This document shows positions 9,149 to 17,997 of a stretch of 64,000 nucleotides of DNA, piece by piece. How positions within the stretch are numbered: position 1 is the stretch's first letter; each line of letters begins with the position of its first letter. The DNA comes from an uncultured Caryophanales bacterium (GTDB taxonomy: Bacteria; Bacillota_I; Bacilli_A; RFN20; CAG-288): positions 1 to 64,000 of the forward strand of contig CASEGJ010000010.1 of the NCBI GenBank assembly GCA_949287425.1. Reading direction: 5' to 3'. Under the pieces are notes generated by a model, which worked only from the letters and a program-made list of their open reading frames with translations, was not told the DNA's origin and made no database searches. Both the position numbers and the translations under genes were made by a program.

Positions 9149-9160
9149 GGAGAATAAAAA

Positions 9161-9715
9161 ATGTCAAGAATCGGTAAAAAACCAATCGTCGTCCCTGAAG
9201 GCGTCGAAATCAGTGTCAATGGTTCTGAAGTCACTGTAAAAGGACCTAAAGGAACCTTGACCCAGAGTTTCAATGCGCACATGAGCTATGAAACTAACGG
9301 GAATGAATTCATAGTCAAGCGTCCCGATGATGCAAAAGAATCTAAGATGATTCATGGTACCACCCGTGCTCTTATTCAAAATATGGTTACTGGTGTCAAA
9401 GACGGATTTACTAAGACTCTTTCCATCATTGGTATCGGTTATGCTGCAAGTATGCAGGGTAAAAATTTAGTCTTAAGAATCGGCTTTGCCAATCCAATAA
9501 CTATCGTTCCTATGGATGGAGTTACTATCTCTTGTCCAGATGCTAACACTGTTGTTGTTACTGGTATTGATGCTCAAAAAGTCGGTCAACAAGCTGCTGT
9601 TATTCGTCAAGTTAGAAAACCTGAACCTTATCATGGAAAAGGTATTCGTTACAAAGATGAAAAAGTTGAACTCAGAGTTAGTAAGGCTAAGAAGAAAGAG
9701 TCAGCTACTAAATAA
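9161..9715 (+). CDS. rplF: 50S ribosomal protein L6
   Basis: L6 is located near the factor-binding site of the 50S subunit. The 184-residue product has the duplicated L6 fold. The N-terminal SRIGKKPIVVPEGVEISVNG and the C-terminal RKPEPYHGKGIRYKDEKVE signature are both present. SD AAGGAGA. The first 250 bases use more C-ending codons than the neighbours, which is a curiosity only. Confidence 0.98.
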   Translation: MSRIGKKPIVVPEGVEISVNGSEVTVKGPKGTLTQSFNAHMSYETNGNEFIVKRPDDAKESKMIHGTTRALIQNMVTGVKDGFTKTLSIIGIGYAASMQGKNLVLRIGFANPITIVPMDGVTISCPDANTVVVTGIDAQKVGQQAAVIRQVRKPEPYHGKGIRYKDEKVELRVSKAKKKESATK

Positions 9716-9733
9716 TAAGGAGGCAAGTGAAAT

Positions 9734-10090
9734 ATGTATAAACAAATCGATAAAAACGACGCTCGTCTTCGTAGACATTTGCGTCAAAAAGGTCATATCC
9801 AAGGCACTGCCTCTAAACCTAGAGTTTCAGTTTTTCGTTCTAACAAGCAAATCTATGCTCAGTTAGTTGACGATGAAAAACGCGTTACTCTCGCTTCTGC
9901 TAGTTCATTAGTATTAGGCTTAGAAAATGGTTCTAATATTGAAGCTGCTAGCAAAGTTGGTGAAGCTTTAGCTAAAAAAGCTAAAGAATTAAAAATTGAA
10001 GAGGTTGTTTTTGATAGATCTGGATATGTCTATCATGGTAGAGTTGCCGCTTTAGCTGAAGCCTTGAGAAAAGGCGGACTAAAGTTCTAG
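9734..10090 (+). CDS. rplR: 50S ribosomal protein L18
   Basis: L18 binds 5S rRNA together with L5 and L25. The 118-residue product has the conserved RLRRHLRQKGHIQGTASKPR start and the C-terminal FDRSGYVYHGRVAALAEALR. SD AAGGAGG. rpsE follows after 17 nt. Confidence 0.98.
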   Translation: MYKQIDKNDARLRRHLRQKGHIQGTASKPRVSVFRSNKQIYAQLVDDEKRVTLASASSLVLGLENGSNIEAASKVGEALAKKAKELKIEEVVFDRSGYVYHGRVAALAEALRKGGLKF

Positions 10091-10107
10091 TAGAAAGGGA
10101 TAAAGAA

Positions 10108-10716
10108 ATGGAAAACGAAGAAATGAAAACTCCTAGCGAAGTTAATTCTCCTGCTAGTGAAGAAAAAGTTGGCGAAACTAAACGCGCTGATAATCAAAAA
10201 CATTCTAATCCTAGACGCAATTCTAGACCTAGAAGAACACCTGTTCAAAAAGATTATGAAGAAAGAATAGTCCATATTTCTAGAATTTCCAAAACCGTTA
10301 AAGGTGGTAGAAGAATGAAATTCTCCGCTTTAGTTGTTATCGGTAATGGAAAAGGTAAATATGGATATGGAATCGGTAAATCTATCGAAGTTCCTGAAGC
10401 TATTAAAAAGGCTTTAGCTAGTGCTAAAAGAGATTTAAGAACTCTTCCAATCGTTAAAAATGATACAATCCCTCACACTGTGAATGGTCATTTCGGCGCT
10501 TGTAAAGTTTTCTTAAAACCTGCTCCTGCTGGTACTGGAATTGTCGCTGGTGGTCCTGTTAGAGCCATCTTAGAATTAGCCGGTGTTAAAAACGTCTATT
10601 CTAAAGTTTATGGTTCAAGATCATCTATCAACGTCATTAAAGCTACTGTTGATGGTTTAATGCAATTAAAGACAGTTTCTTTAGCTCAAGAGTCTTTGAA
10701 GAAAGATGAGGACTAA
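10108..10716 (+). CDS. rpsE: 30S ribosomal protein S5 with N-terminal extension
   Basis: S5 is needed for translational accuracy and mRNA unwinding. The double-stranded RNA-binding S5 domain begins around residue 48 (KDYEERIVHISRISKTVKGG), and the C-terminal domain contains PAPAGTGIVAGGPVRAILEL. Length is 202 residues, against ~166 for compact homologues. The extra N-terminus is polar and basic (residues 1-48) and probably disordered. SD AAAGGG. rplO starts 3 nt after the stop; rpmD, which usually lies here, is absent. Confidence 0.98.
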   Translation: MENEEMKTPSEVNSPASEEKVGETKRADNQKHSNPRRNSRPRRTPVQKDYEERIVHISRISKTVKGGRRMKFSALVVIGNGKGKYGYGIGKSIEVPEAIKKALASAKRDLRTLPIVKNDTIPHTVNGHFGACKVFLKPAPAGTGIVAGGPVRAILELAGVKNVYSKVYGSRSSINVIKATVDGLMQLKTVSLAQESLKKDED

Positions 10717-10719
10717 TAT

Positions 10720-11148
10720 ATGAATTTAAACGAACTTAAGATTCAAGAAGGCTCTACTCATTCTGGCAAAAGAGTTGGTAGAGGCTTAGGCTCTGGTATG
10801 GGTAAAACTTCTACTAGAGGTCAAAAAGGTGCTGGCGCTAGATCAGGTGGTGCTATCAATCCTGGATTTGAAGGTGGTCAGTTACCAATTTATAGACGTA
10901 TTCCTAAACGTGGCTTTAAAAATATCAATCGTAAGGAGTATAATGTTATTAATCTTTCGCAGATTGATGCTTTAGGCTTTGAAGATGGCACTGAAATTGA
11001 TGTTAAGGTCTTCATCAAAGATAACGGCCCTGTGAAAGTACTTGGCGATGGTGAATTAAATTGTAAAATCACTATTATCGCTGATGCTTTCTCAAAAACT
11101 GCTAAAGAGAAGATTGAGAAAGCTGGCTCTATAGCCAAGGTAAGATAA
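10720..11148 (+). CDS. rplO: 50S ribosomal protein L15
   Basis: L15 is a late-assembling 50S protein with a long glycine- and arginine-rich N-terminal arm, visible here as KRVGRGLGSGMGKTSTRG and KGAGARSGG. The C-terminal globular domain ends with the family's KIEKAGSIAKVR pattern. Length 142 residues is typical. It follows rpsE directly because rpmD is missing. secY begins 1 nt after the stop. Confidence 0.98.
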   Translation: MNLNELKIQEGSTHSGKRVGRGLGSGMGKTSTRGQKGAGARSGGAINPGFEGGQLPIYRRIPKRGFKNINRKEYNVINLSQIDALGFEDGTEIDVKVFIKDNGPVKVLGDGELNCKITIIADAFSKTAKEKIEKAGSIAKVR

Positions 11149-11149
11149 T

Positions 11150-12505
11150 ATGAAAAAAATAGCCGCCATTTTACACAATAAAGATGTTCTAAACCGTATC
11201 ATGTTTACGTTTGCCATCTTTCTGATTTTCAGAATAGGATCGGCTATAACCATACCTGGTGTTTCTATTTCATCTACTGGAATTGAATCAAGTGATATTT
11301 TATCGCTTCTTAATTTGATGGGTGGGGGAGCTTTGCAACAATTTTCATTGTTTGCGTTAGGCGTTTCCCCTTACATCACTGCTCAAATTATCGTCCAGTT
11401 ACTGCAAACTGATGTTCTACCGACATTAACTGAACTTTCTAAAGAAGGTGAATCAGGGCGTCATAAAATTGAAATGACAACTAGATATCTAACTATTTTA
11501 TTAGGTATCGTTCAGGCTTATGGTATTATTGTTACAATGCAAAATTCTCAAGGCTTAACCTTGGAAGATAGTTCCGCTTGGGGCTTTACTAAAATTATCA
11601 TCTACATGCTAGGTGGAACAATGCTACTTATGTGGTTAGGTGATCAAATAACTGAAAAAGGTATCGGTAATGGTATATCTATGATTATCTTCGCTGGTAT
11701 TGTTTCAGCTTTACCTCAGCAAATTATTGCGGCTTTCCAAGAATATTTAGGTCAAAAAATCTTAACCAATGATGCGACTTTAATTTTGGAAGGTTCAGTA
11801 CAATTGGCTTTGTATATAATTGGATTTGTAGTAATTATTATCTTTGTTACTTATATAGAGATTTCTGTAAGAAAGTTGCCAGTTTCTCATTCAGCTTCAT
11901 CTCAATCGAAGACTTCTGAAACCGCTCAATCTTCTTTCTTACCATTAAAGATAAACTCCGCTAGTGTTATTCCTGTAATTTTCGCCTCATCATTAATGAT
12001 GGCTCCTGGTATTTTAGTATCATTTATAGCTGGTAGTAACCCACCTAACTGGGCTAAACAGATGACTAATGTCTTCAACTATCAGATTTTAACTGAAATG
12101 CCTGGAATCAATGATGAAGTATGGTATATGCCATGGGGATTAATTATCTATCTAGCCTTGATTGTCTTCTTTACTTTCTTCTATGCTAACCTTCAGATTA
12201 ATCCTGAAAAGATGGCCCAAAATTTCCAAGAATCTGGAACCTATATTACTGGTTTACGTCCTGGATTAGAAACTCAGCGTTATATTAGTAAAGTATTGAA
12301 TAGAATCACTTTCCTAGGCGCTATGTCATTGATGTTAATCGCTGCTTTGCCAGTAGTATTATCGTTAACTGGTGCTGTTCCGACTTCGATGTCATTAGGC
12401 GGAACTGGTCTAATTATCGTTGTTGGTGTTACATTAGAAATTTCAAATCAAATTGATGGATTATTAGCTGGTAACAGCTATTCTCAAGGAGCAATTAGAA
12501 GATGA
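11150..12505 (+). CDS. secY: Preprotein translocase subunit SecY
   Basis: SecY is the pore-forming subunit of the Sec translocon in the cytoplasmic membrane. The 451-residue product has about ten hydrophobic segments and typical motifs: FALGVSPYITAQIIVQLLQ near residues 68-86, GDQITEKGIGNGISMIIFAG in the central region, and the cytoplasmic loop FQESGTYITGLRPGLET before TM9-10. It starts 1 nt after rplO, and its stop overlaps the ATG of adk by 4 nt, so translation is coupled. This is its usual place at the end of the spc cluster. Confidence 0.98.
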   Translation: MKKIAAILHNKDVLNRIMFTFAIFLIFRIGSAITIPGVSISSTGIESSDILSLLNLMGGGALQQFSLFALGVSPYITAQIIVQLLQTDVLPTLTELSKEGESGRHKIEMTTRYLTILLGIVQAYGIIVTMQNSQGLTLEDSSAWGFTKIIIYMLGGTMLLMWLGDQITEKGIGNGISMIIFAGIVSALPQQIIAAFQEYLGQKILTNDATLILEGSVQLALYIIGFVVIIIFVTYIEISVRKLPVSHSASSQSKTSETAQSSFLPLKINSASVIPVIFASSLMMAPGILVSFIAGSNPPNWAKQMTNVFNYQILTEMPGINDEVWYMPWGLIIYLALIVFFTFFYANLQINPEKMAQNFQESGTYITGLRPGLETQRYISKVLNRITFLGAMSLMLIAALPVVLSLTGAVPTSMSLGGTGLIIVVGVTLEISNQIDGLLAGNSYSQGAIRR

Positions 12506-13161
12506 GTGAACAAAAATTAAATATTATTCTTATGGGTCCTCCTGGTGCTGGTAAAGGTACTCAGTCTGAACTCATTGTTTCTAAATTCGGCATTAAGCAT
12601 CTATCGACGGGGGATATGTTTAGAGAAGCTATTTCTAAACAAACCCCGCTAGGGCTTGAAGCAAAGTCATATATATCAAAAGGACTTCTTGTCCCTGATA
12701 GTGTGACTATAAATCTAGTTAAGGATTCTTTAGCTAATGATGAATGTGCAAATGGTTATCTCTTAGATGGATTTCCTAGAACAATCGTTCAAGCAGACGC
12801 TTTAGATGAATTAACTAAAAAAATTCAGCGTCCAATATTTAAAGTAATAAATATTCAAGCTGATGAAAAAATCTTGATAGAGAGAATAGTTTCTAGAAGA
12901 ATCTGCCCTAATTGCGGAGCTAGTTACAATCTTAAATCTAAAAAACCTCTTGTCGATGGTGAATGTGATTTATGCCATAGTAAACTAGTCCAACGCGCTG
13001 ATGATACTGAAGCTTCTTTCAAAACAAGATTAGATGCTTATCATCAACAAACTCAACCTTTAATTGATTATTATCAAAAGAAGGGCTTATTGGTTAACGT
13101 CGATGGTTTGCAAGAAATTGATAAGGTCTTTAATGACATCTGCAAAGGATTAGGAAGGTAG
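12502..13161 (+). CDS. adk: Adenylate kinase, zinc-containing
   Basis: Catalyses ATP + AMP to 2 ADP. The P-loop GPPGAGKGTQ is at residues 12-21 and the AMP-binding DGFPRT near residue 88. A lid zinc finger, CPNCG...CDLCH, is of the Gram-positive type. Length 219 residues is normal. It overlaps secY by 4 nt and precedes map by 5 nt, the classic secY-adk-map-infA order. Confidence 0.98.
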   Translation: MSEQKLNIILMGPPGAGKGTQSELIVSKFGIKHLSTGDMFREAISKQTPLGLEAKSYISKGLLVPDSVTINLVKDSLANDECANGYLLDGFPRTIVQADALDELTKKIQRPIFKVINIQADEKILIERIVSRRICPNCGASYNLKSKKPLVDGECDLCHSKLVQRADDTEASFKTRLDAYHQQTQPLIDYYQKKGLLVNVDGLQEIDKVFNDICKGLGR

Positions 13162-13166
13162 TATTA

Positions 13167-13952
13167 ATGATATATATTAAAACTGATTCTGAAATTCAAA
13201 AGATGATAGAGGCTGGTAAAATTCTCGGTCAGTGCTTCGATTTTCTAAAAGAGCATATTAAGCCAGGAATTTCTACTTGGGAACTAGATCATCTTGCAGA
13301 AAAGTTTTTAAAGCATCACCACTGCATCCCTTCTTTCAAAAACTATGAAGGATATCCAGGGTCGATCTGTGCCTCGGTTAATGATGTATTGATTCATGGG
13401 ATTCCTTCTAAGGATATCATCCTTAAAGAAGGAGATATTATTTCAATCGATATGGGGAATATCTATCATGGTTATCAAGCAGATGCGGCGAGAACTTACG
13501 GTGTTGGTGAAATTTCAAAAGAAGCTCAAAGATTAATTGAATGTACACAAAAATGCTTCTTTGAAGCTTATCAACAAGCTAAAGTTGGAAATCATCTTTC
13601 CGATATATCCGCTAAAATTAGCGATGTGGCTAGTGAATATGGTTATTCTACTACTAAAGAATACGGCGGACATGGTATTGGAAAAGAAATGCACGAAGAT
13701 CCATTTATCTTCAACTATGGTGAAAAAGGTCATGGTGTCATATTAAGAAGAAATATGTGTCTAGCTATTGAACCTATGATTCATCAAGGTAGCGATAAGA
13801 TAAGACAACTCGATGATGGTTGGGGGGTCGCTAGTGAAGATGGCAAATTAACCTGTCATTTTGAAAATACAATATATATCGATAATGATGGGCCACATAT
13901 CACTACTATCGATTCTATTGTGGAAGGATATTTAAGTAATGTCGAGAGATAA
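13167..13952 (+). CDS. map: Methionine aminopeptidase, type I
   Basis: Removes the initiator methionine from nascent proteins. The five metal ligands of the family are visible: two Asp in [18 protein letters not shown], His in the GGHGIG motif, Glu in AIEPM and Glu in FENTIYI. At 261 residues it is about ten longer than typical, without added domains. Its 3' end overlaps infA by 14 nt. Confidence 0.97.
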   Translation: MIYIKTDSEIQKMIEAGKILGQCFDFLKEHIKPGISTWELDHLAEKFLKHHHCIPSFKNYEGYPGSICASVNDVLIHGIPSKDIILKEGDIISIDMGNIYHGYQADAARTYGVGEISKEAQRLIECTQKCFFEAYQQAKVGNHLSDISAKISDVASEYGYSTTKEYGGHGIGKEMHEDPFIFNYGEKGHGVILRRNMCLAIEPMIHQGSDKIRQLDDGWGVASEDGKLTCHFENTIYIDNDGPHITTIDSIVEGYLSNVER

Positions 13953-14157
13953 TTTTATTGTTGTAGAGGCTACTGTTGAGGAAATTTTCCCTCAATACTA
14001 TTCATTGAAACTTGAAAACGGAACAGTGATTAAGGCTACCGTTTCCGGTAAAATGCGCATGCACAAGATCCGTATCTTACCGGGTGATCGTGTCACTGTT
14101 GAACTCTCGCCATATGATTTAACACGGGGCCGAATTACTTATCGTCATAAGAACTGA
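13939..14157 (+). CDS. infA: Translation initiation factor IF-1
   Basis: IF-1 is an S1/OB-fold protein that binds the 30S A site during initiation. The 72-residue product has the family length and ends [30 protein letters not shown] is the conserved core. The ATG lies inside the last codons of map, with GAAGGA about 11 nt upstream, so coupled translation is likely. It is followed by rpmJ. Confidence 0.98.
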   Translation: MSRDNFIVVEATVEEIFPQYYSLKLENGTVIKATVSGKMRMHKIRILPGDRVTVELSPYDLTRGRITYRHKN

Positions 14158-14183
14158 TAATCTAGGAGGAAAAATTAAATACT

Positions 14184-14297
14184 ATGAAAGTCAGACCATC
14201 AGTTAAACCTATTTGTGATAAGTGTAGAGTTATTAGAAGAAAAGGACGCGTTATGGTCATTTGTTCTAATCCTAAACACAAACAAAGACAAGGTTAA
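14184..14297 (+). CDS. rpmJ: 50S ribosomal protein L36, zinc-binding type
   Basis: A 37-residue ORF (ATG 14184, TAA 14295-14297) reads [20 protein letters not shown] and continues to ...HKQRQG. The zinc ligands Cys11, Cys14, Cys27 and His32 are present (C+ form). It sits between infA and rpsM, the usual position, with an AGGAGG SD about 13 nt upstream. Confidence 0.97.
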   Translation: MKVRPSVKPICDKCRVIRRKGRVMVICSNPKHKQRQG

Positions 14298-14323
14298 TAT
14301 TTTTGAAAGGAATTTATTAAGAT

Positions 14324-14704
14324 ATGGCAAGAATTGCTGGGGTTGATATCCCTAATGATAAATTAGTTGAATATTCTTTAACTTATATCCATGGAATTGG
14401 CATTTCCACAGCTAAAAAGATTGTTGCTGAGGCTAAAGTCGATCCTACCAAAAGAGTTAAAGACTTATCTGAACAAGAAATCACCGCTATTAGAAACACT
14501 ATTGCTAATGGCAATTATAAAGTTGAAGGTGATTTAAGAAGAGAAGTTAATCTCAATATTAAAAGGCTTATGGAAATTGGTTGTTACCGCGGTAATAGAC
14601 ATAAGAAAAATTTACCATGCCGTGGTCAAAGAACCAAGACCAATGCTAGAACCTGTAAAGGTCCTAGAAAGACTGTAGCTAACAAGAAAGTTGCTACCAT
14701 GTAA
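14324..14704 (+). CDS. rpsM: 30S ribosomal protein S13
   Basis: S13 in the 30S head contacts the P-site tRNA and forms inter-subunit bridges. The 126-residue product has the helix-hairpin-helix N-terminus [20 protein letters not shown] and the basic C-terminal tail [19 protein letters not shown]. An SD-like AAAGGA is about 12 nt upstream. Confidence 0.98.
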   Translation: MARIAGVDIPNDKLVEYSLTYIHGIGISTAKKIVAEAKVDPTKRVKDLSEQEITAIRNTIANGNYKVEGDLRREVNLNIKRLMEIGCYRGNRHKKNLPCRGQRTKTNARTCKGPRKTVANKKVATM

Positions 14705-14720
14705 TTAAGGAGCATGTAAA

Positions 14721-15128
14721 ATGGCAAGTACAAATAAGAAAAAGACTGGCAAGAAATTATCTAAAAAAGCCAGCAAGTTAAATTTCCAACGTGGTATAGC
14801 TCATATTCACGCTTCATTTAATAACACTATAGTATCAATTACTGATCCTAACGGTATGGTTATCGCTTGGGCATCTGCTGGTACTATCGGTTATTCCGGT
14901 TCTAAAAAATCTACTCCTTTTGCTGCTCAGGTTGCTGCTGATCAAGTTGCTAAAGCTTGTATCGATAGAGGTTTAAAGCAAGTTGATGTTAATGTTAAAG
15001 GACCTGGTTCAGGTCGTGAATCAGCTGTTAGAGCTTTGCAAGCTGCTGGCTTACAAATTCTTTCTATCTCTGATGTAACTCCTGTTCCACATAATGGATG
15101 CCGTCCACCAAAGCGCCCTAGAGGCTAA
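14721..15128 (+). CDS. rpsK: 30S ribosomal protein S11
   Basis: S11 lies on the 30S platform near the E site. The 135-residue product shows [20 protein letters not shown] and [20 protein letters not shown], plus the basic end [21 protein letters not shown]. It belongs to the alpha cluster rpsM-rpsK-rpoA-rplQ. Confidence 0.98.
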   Translation: MASTNKKKTGKKLSKKASKLNFQRGIAHIHASFNNTIVSITDPNGMVIAWASAGTIGYSGSKKSTPFAAQVAADQVAKACIDRGLKQVDVNVKGPGSGRESAVRALQAAGLQILSISDVTPVPHNGCRPPKRPRG

Positions 15129-15147
15129 TAAATAAGGAGGGAAATAA

Positions 15148-16107
15148 ATGAAAACATTTCACGATAGTCGTTTTGAATTAGTCGCTTCTAAACCAGAAGA
15201 AAATTTCGCTACATATACTTTATCACCTTTAGAAGGTGGTTTTGGTATTACAATTGGTAATGCGATGAGAAGAGTCTTACTCTCTTCTATTCCTGGTGCT
15301 AGCATTTTTTCTATCCAAATTGATGGAGCTAGACATGAGTTTACTCCTCTTGATGGTGTTGAAGAAGATGTTACTGCCATCGTCTTAAATATGAAATCTT
15401 TAGTTATTTCTATCGATTCAGAAGAAGATGATGACACTCCAAGAATATTAACTGTCGATGTTAATGGACCTAAGACTGTCACTGCTGGTGATTTAGTTGT
15501 CCCTCACGATGTTAAAGTTATCAATCCTGATTTAGTTATCTGTCATGTTGCCGAAGGTGGTCATTTTAAAATGGAAGCTCAAGCTAACAAAGGTAGAGGC
15601 TATATCAGCTATGATACCAATAAAAAGATTTACAATTTCCCAAACGGGGTTATTGCTACTGATTCACTTTATTCACCTATAGTTAAAGTAAATTACACCA
15701 CTATTCCTACCCGTGTTGAACACGACACTAATTACGATACTTTACGTTTAGATGTATGGACTAATGGTGCTATTACACCTGAAGCTGCAGTCGCTCTAGC
15801 TTCTAAGATTCTCATCGAACATTTCAAAAAGTTCGAAGAATTAGATGATAAGATTGCTGATGTTACTATCTTTGATAGTCATACTGAAAATCCTGCATCT
15901 AAAGCTGACGATATGACTATTGAAGATTTGGATTTATCTGTCCGTTCTTACAACTGCTTAAAGAGAGCTTCAATTTCAACAGTTTCTGAACTTTGTTCTA
16001 AGACTGAAGAAGAGATGATTAAAGTTAGAAATCTCGGTAAGAAATCACTAAAAGAAGTCAAAGAAAGACTAGCTGCTATGGGTAAATCTTTCCGCGACTC
16101 TAAATAA
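15148..16107 (+). CDS. rpoA: RNA polymerase alpha subunit
   Basis: Alpha starts RNA polymerase assembly, and its C-terminal domain binds UP elements and activators. The N-terminal dimerisation domain (FGITIGNAMRRVLLSSIPG near residues 32-50) and the alpha-CTD helix-hairpin-helix region (IEDLDLSVRSYNCLKRASI ... VRNLGKKSLKEVKERL, about residues 260-310) are both complete. Length 319 is normal. SD AAGGAGG. rplQ follows after 13 nt. Confidence 0.98.
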   Translation: MKTFHDSRFELVASKPEENFATYTLSPLEGGFGITIGNAMRRVLLSSIPGASIFSIQIDGARHEFTPLDGVEEDVTAIVLNMKSLVISIDSEEDDDTPRILTVDVNGPKTVTAGDLVVPHDVKVINPDLVICHVAEGGHFKMEAQANKGRGYISYDTNKKIYNFPNGVIATDSLYSPIVKVNYTTIPTRVEHDTNYDTLRLDVWTNGAITPEAAVALASKILIEHFKKFEELDDKIADVTIFDSHTENPASKADDMTIEDLDLSVRSYNCLKRASISTVSELCSKTEEEMIKVRNLGKKSLKEVKERLAAMGKSFRDSK

Positions 16108-16120
16108 GGAGACTATATAA

Positions 16121-16525
16121 ATGAAAACTCAAGGTCGTAAAAACGTACATGGTAAAGGTGGTGTTCGCTTTAAGGCTGCATATACCACTTCTAAAGACAA
16201 ATCAATGTTAAGAAACGTCGTTACTCAACTTATCATTTCTGGTAAAGTTGAAGTTACATATACTGTTGCTAAACAAGTTTCACCAATCGCTGATAGATTA
16301 GTAACATACGCCAAGAAAGGTGATCTTGCTAGCATTAGACAAGCCGCTAGATTTGTTAGAGATGTCTATACTGATAAAACTGAATCAATGACCGCTTTAC
16401 AAAAGCTATTCAAAGAAATTGGTCCTAAGTTTAAAGATAGAAATGGCGGATATACTCGTATTCTTAAACTCGACAACAGAAAAGGAGATAACGCCCCTAT
16501 CTGTTTAGTTAGCTTTGTCGCTTAA
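16121..16525 (+). CDS. rplQ: 50S ribosomal protein L17
   Basis: L17 is at the rim of the tunnel exit on the 50S subunit. The 134-residue product has the family pattern (VVTQLIISGKVEVTYTVAK, RILKLDNRKGDNAP). It is the last gene of the ribosomal superoperon and is followed by a strong intrinsic terminator. SD AAGGAGA. Confidence 0.98.
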   Translation: MKTQGRKNVHGKGGVRFKAAYTTSKDKSMLRNVVTQLIISGKVEVTYTVAKQVSPIADRLVTYAKKGDLASIRQAARFVRDVYTDKTESMTALQKLFKEIGPKFKDRNGGYTRILKLDNRKGDNAPICLVSFVA

Positions 16526-16540
16526 TTAAAATCTATTTAT

Positions 16541-16572
16541 AGCTAGCATCATACTAAGGTGCTAGCTTTTTT
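16541..16572 (+). terminator. Intrinsic terminator of the ribosomal superoperon
   Basis: AGCTAGCATC (16541-16550) pairs with GGTGCTAGCT (16558-16567) with one G-U pair and a 7-nt loop. A T-run follows at 16567-16572. It lies 15 nt after rplQ. Confidence 0.9.
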
Positions 16573-16574
16573 AG

Positions 16575-16580
16575 TATAAT
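16575..16580 (+). promoter_or_regulatory. -10 box of sdaA, near-leaderless
   Basis: TATAAT stands 10 nt before ATG 16591, directly behind the superoperon terminator. Transcription would start about 3-4 nt before the ATG, so the mRNA would have almost no leader, and no SD is present. No clear -35 is seen; the terminator hairpin occupies that region. Confidence 0.55.
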
Positions 16581-16590
16581 TATTTTGTAT

Positions 16591-17811
16591 ATGAAATCGT
16601 TAAAAGAGCTTTTAATTAAAGGTCCTGGTCCTTCTTCATCTCATACTATCGGTCCATATAGAATTTGTTTAGATTTTTTATCTAAATTAGATAAATCAAA
16701 GGTTTATATTTCTTATAAGGTTACTTTATATGGATCACTAGGTTTAACAGGGAAAGGTCATTTTACAAATAAAGTAATTAAAGATGTTTTTAAAGATAAA
16801 GATATTGAAATTGTTTTTAATCCATCTTTTGAAGGATTAGTTCATCCAAATACGATGGAATTAATCGCATATGATAGTTTTCACAAGCAATTTAAGTTAA
16901 GATATATTTCTATTGGTGGAGGATCTTTTTGCTTAGAAAATCAGTCATTACAAACTAACGATTGTTATCCATTTAACAGTTTTGAAGAACTAAAAAAGAT
17001 CATGATGGATGATAAAATTGAGGATATATATAAACTTATTGAAAAATATGATGAAAAAGATATTTTTAATTATGGAAAAGAATTAATAGAATTTTCATTT
17101 CAAACAATTGAAGATGAAATAAATTCTGAAAGTGTTATTTTACCTCCGTTTGGATTAAATACTGTCGCAAATAAAATATATAAACAAGCAAATACAATCA
17201 AAAATATAGAAGAAAAAAGAAGTATGTTGTTAACTAGTTTTGCATATGCAGTTGCAGAGGCAAATTCGCAAGGAAAGCAAATTGTAACTACACCTACTTG
17301 TGGAGCTAGTGGGGTAGTGCCTAGTTTACTTTATTATGAGTATAAATATAAAAATAAATCTATCGATGAAATTACTAAAGCTTTTTTAGTCGGCGGATTA
17401 ATATGTAATTTTATAAAGACAAACGCCTCAGTTAGTGGAGCTTTATTAGGCTGTCAAGCTGAAATAGGTTCAGCCAGTTGTTTTGCTAGTGCTAGCTTAG
17501 CTTACTTAAATAAATTAAGTGTTTATCAAATTGAATATGCTAGTGAAGTAGCGATGGAACATTTTTTAGGATTAACTTGCGATCCAGTCGGTGGTTATGT
17601 TCAAATTCCGTGTATTGAAAGAAATGGAATTGCAGCAATTCACGCTTACTCTTCTTATTTATTTGCTAAAAATATTTCTTTATATAGGACAAATAAAATT
17701 TCATTTGATAATGTTATAAAAGCGATGAAAGAAACCGGTATGAAAATGGATGTCGCTTTAAAAGAAACAAGTCTAGGTGGATTAGCTAAATTATTTACAA
17801 ATAAATGTTAA
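16591..17811 (+). CDS. sdaA: L-serine dehydratase (L-serine ammonia-lyase), single-chain iron-sulfur type
   Basis: Converts L-serine to pyruvate and ammonia with a [4Fe-4S] cluster. The beta domain is N-terminal (PGPSSSHTIGPYR at about residues 12-24). The alpha domain follows with TTPTCGASGVVPSLL and GCQAEIGSASC. Candidate cluster cysteines are in GCQAE, LTCDPVGG and PCIERN. The two chains that are separate in Bacillus (SdaAB/SdaAA) are fused, giving 406 residues. ATG 16591 is preferred over an in-frame TTG at 16585, which would sit only 4 nt after the -10 box. It is a monocistronic gene pointing toward the minus-strand tRNA-Thr terminator. The neighbourhood gives no information on regulation. 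Confidence 0.92.
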   Translation: MKSLKELLIKGPGPSSSHTIGPYRICLDFLSKLDKSKVYISYKVTLYGSLGLTGKGHFTNKVIKDVFKDKDIEIVFNPSFEGLVHPNTMELIAYDSFHKQFKLRYISIGGGSFCLENQSLQTNDCYPFNSFEELKKIMMDDKIEDIYKLIEKYDEKDIFNYGKELIEFSFQTIEDEINSESVILPPFGLNTVANKIYKQANTIKNIEEKRSMLLTSFAYAVAEANSQGKQIVTTPTCGASGVVPSLLYYEYKYKNKSIDEITKAFLVGGLICNFIKTNASVSGALLGCQAEIGSASCFASASLAYLNKLSVYQIEYASEVAMEHFLGLTCDPVGGYVQIPCIERNGIAAIHAYSSYLFAKNISLYRTNKISFDNVIKAMKETGMKMDVALKETSLGGLAKLFTNKC

Positions 17812-17838
17812 TAAAAAAAGATGTTAATTATAACATCT
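17812..17838 (-). terminator. Terminator of tRNA-Thr
   Basis: An 8-bp perfect stem, AGATGTTA (17819-17826) / TAACATCT (17831-17838), has a 4-nt loop. On the minus strand it is followed by a run of T (A-run 17813-17819 on plus). The base of the stem reaches the encoded CCA end of the tRNA. Confidence 0.8.
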
Positions 17839-17911
17839 GGTGCCGCTTGGTCGAATCGAACGGCCAATGGAGGTTTACGATACCTCTGTTTTACCATTAA
17901 ACTAAAGCGGC
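17838..17911 (-). tRNA. tRNA-Thr (anticodon CGU)
   Basis: A cloverleaf can be folded on the minus strand. Acceptor GCCGCTT pairs with AAGCGGC. The D arm contains TAATGGTAAAA. Anticodon stem GAGGT/ACCTC encloses loop ATCGTAA (anticodon CGT, reading ACG). The T loop is TTCGATT and CCA is encoded. The T stem GGCCG/CGACC carries a C-A mismatch in the middle pair. G1-C72, C2-G71, G35 and U36 agree with threonine identity. Confidence 0.9.
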
Positions 17912-17925
17912 GTCTAGTTAATTTT

Positions 17926-17931
17926 ATTATA
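17926..17931 (-). promoter_or_regulatory. -10 box of tRNA-Thr
   Basis: TATAAT on the minus strand (ATTATA on plus) lies about 14 nt before the tRNA 5' end. A weak TTTATT is 16 nt further upstream. Confidence 0.45.
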
Positions 17932-17948
17932 TTGATATTACTTTTTCA

Positions 17949-17979
17949 ATAAAAAAGGAAGGCTAGTTAAACCTTCCTT
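17949..17979 (-). terminator. Terminator of mscL
   Basis: AAGGAAGG (17955-17962) pairs with CCTTCCTT (17972-17979) around a 9-nt loop. On the minus strand it is followed by a T-run. It lies just after the mscL stop. Confidence 0.85.
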
Positions 17980-17997
17980 AAATGCGATAAATTTTAA

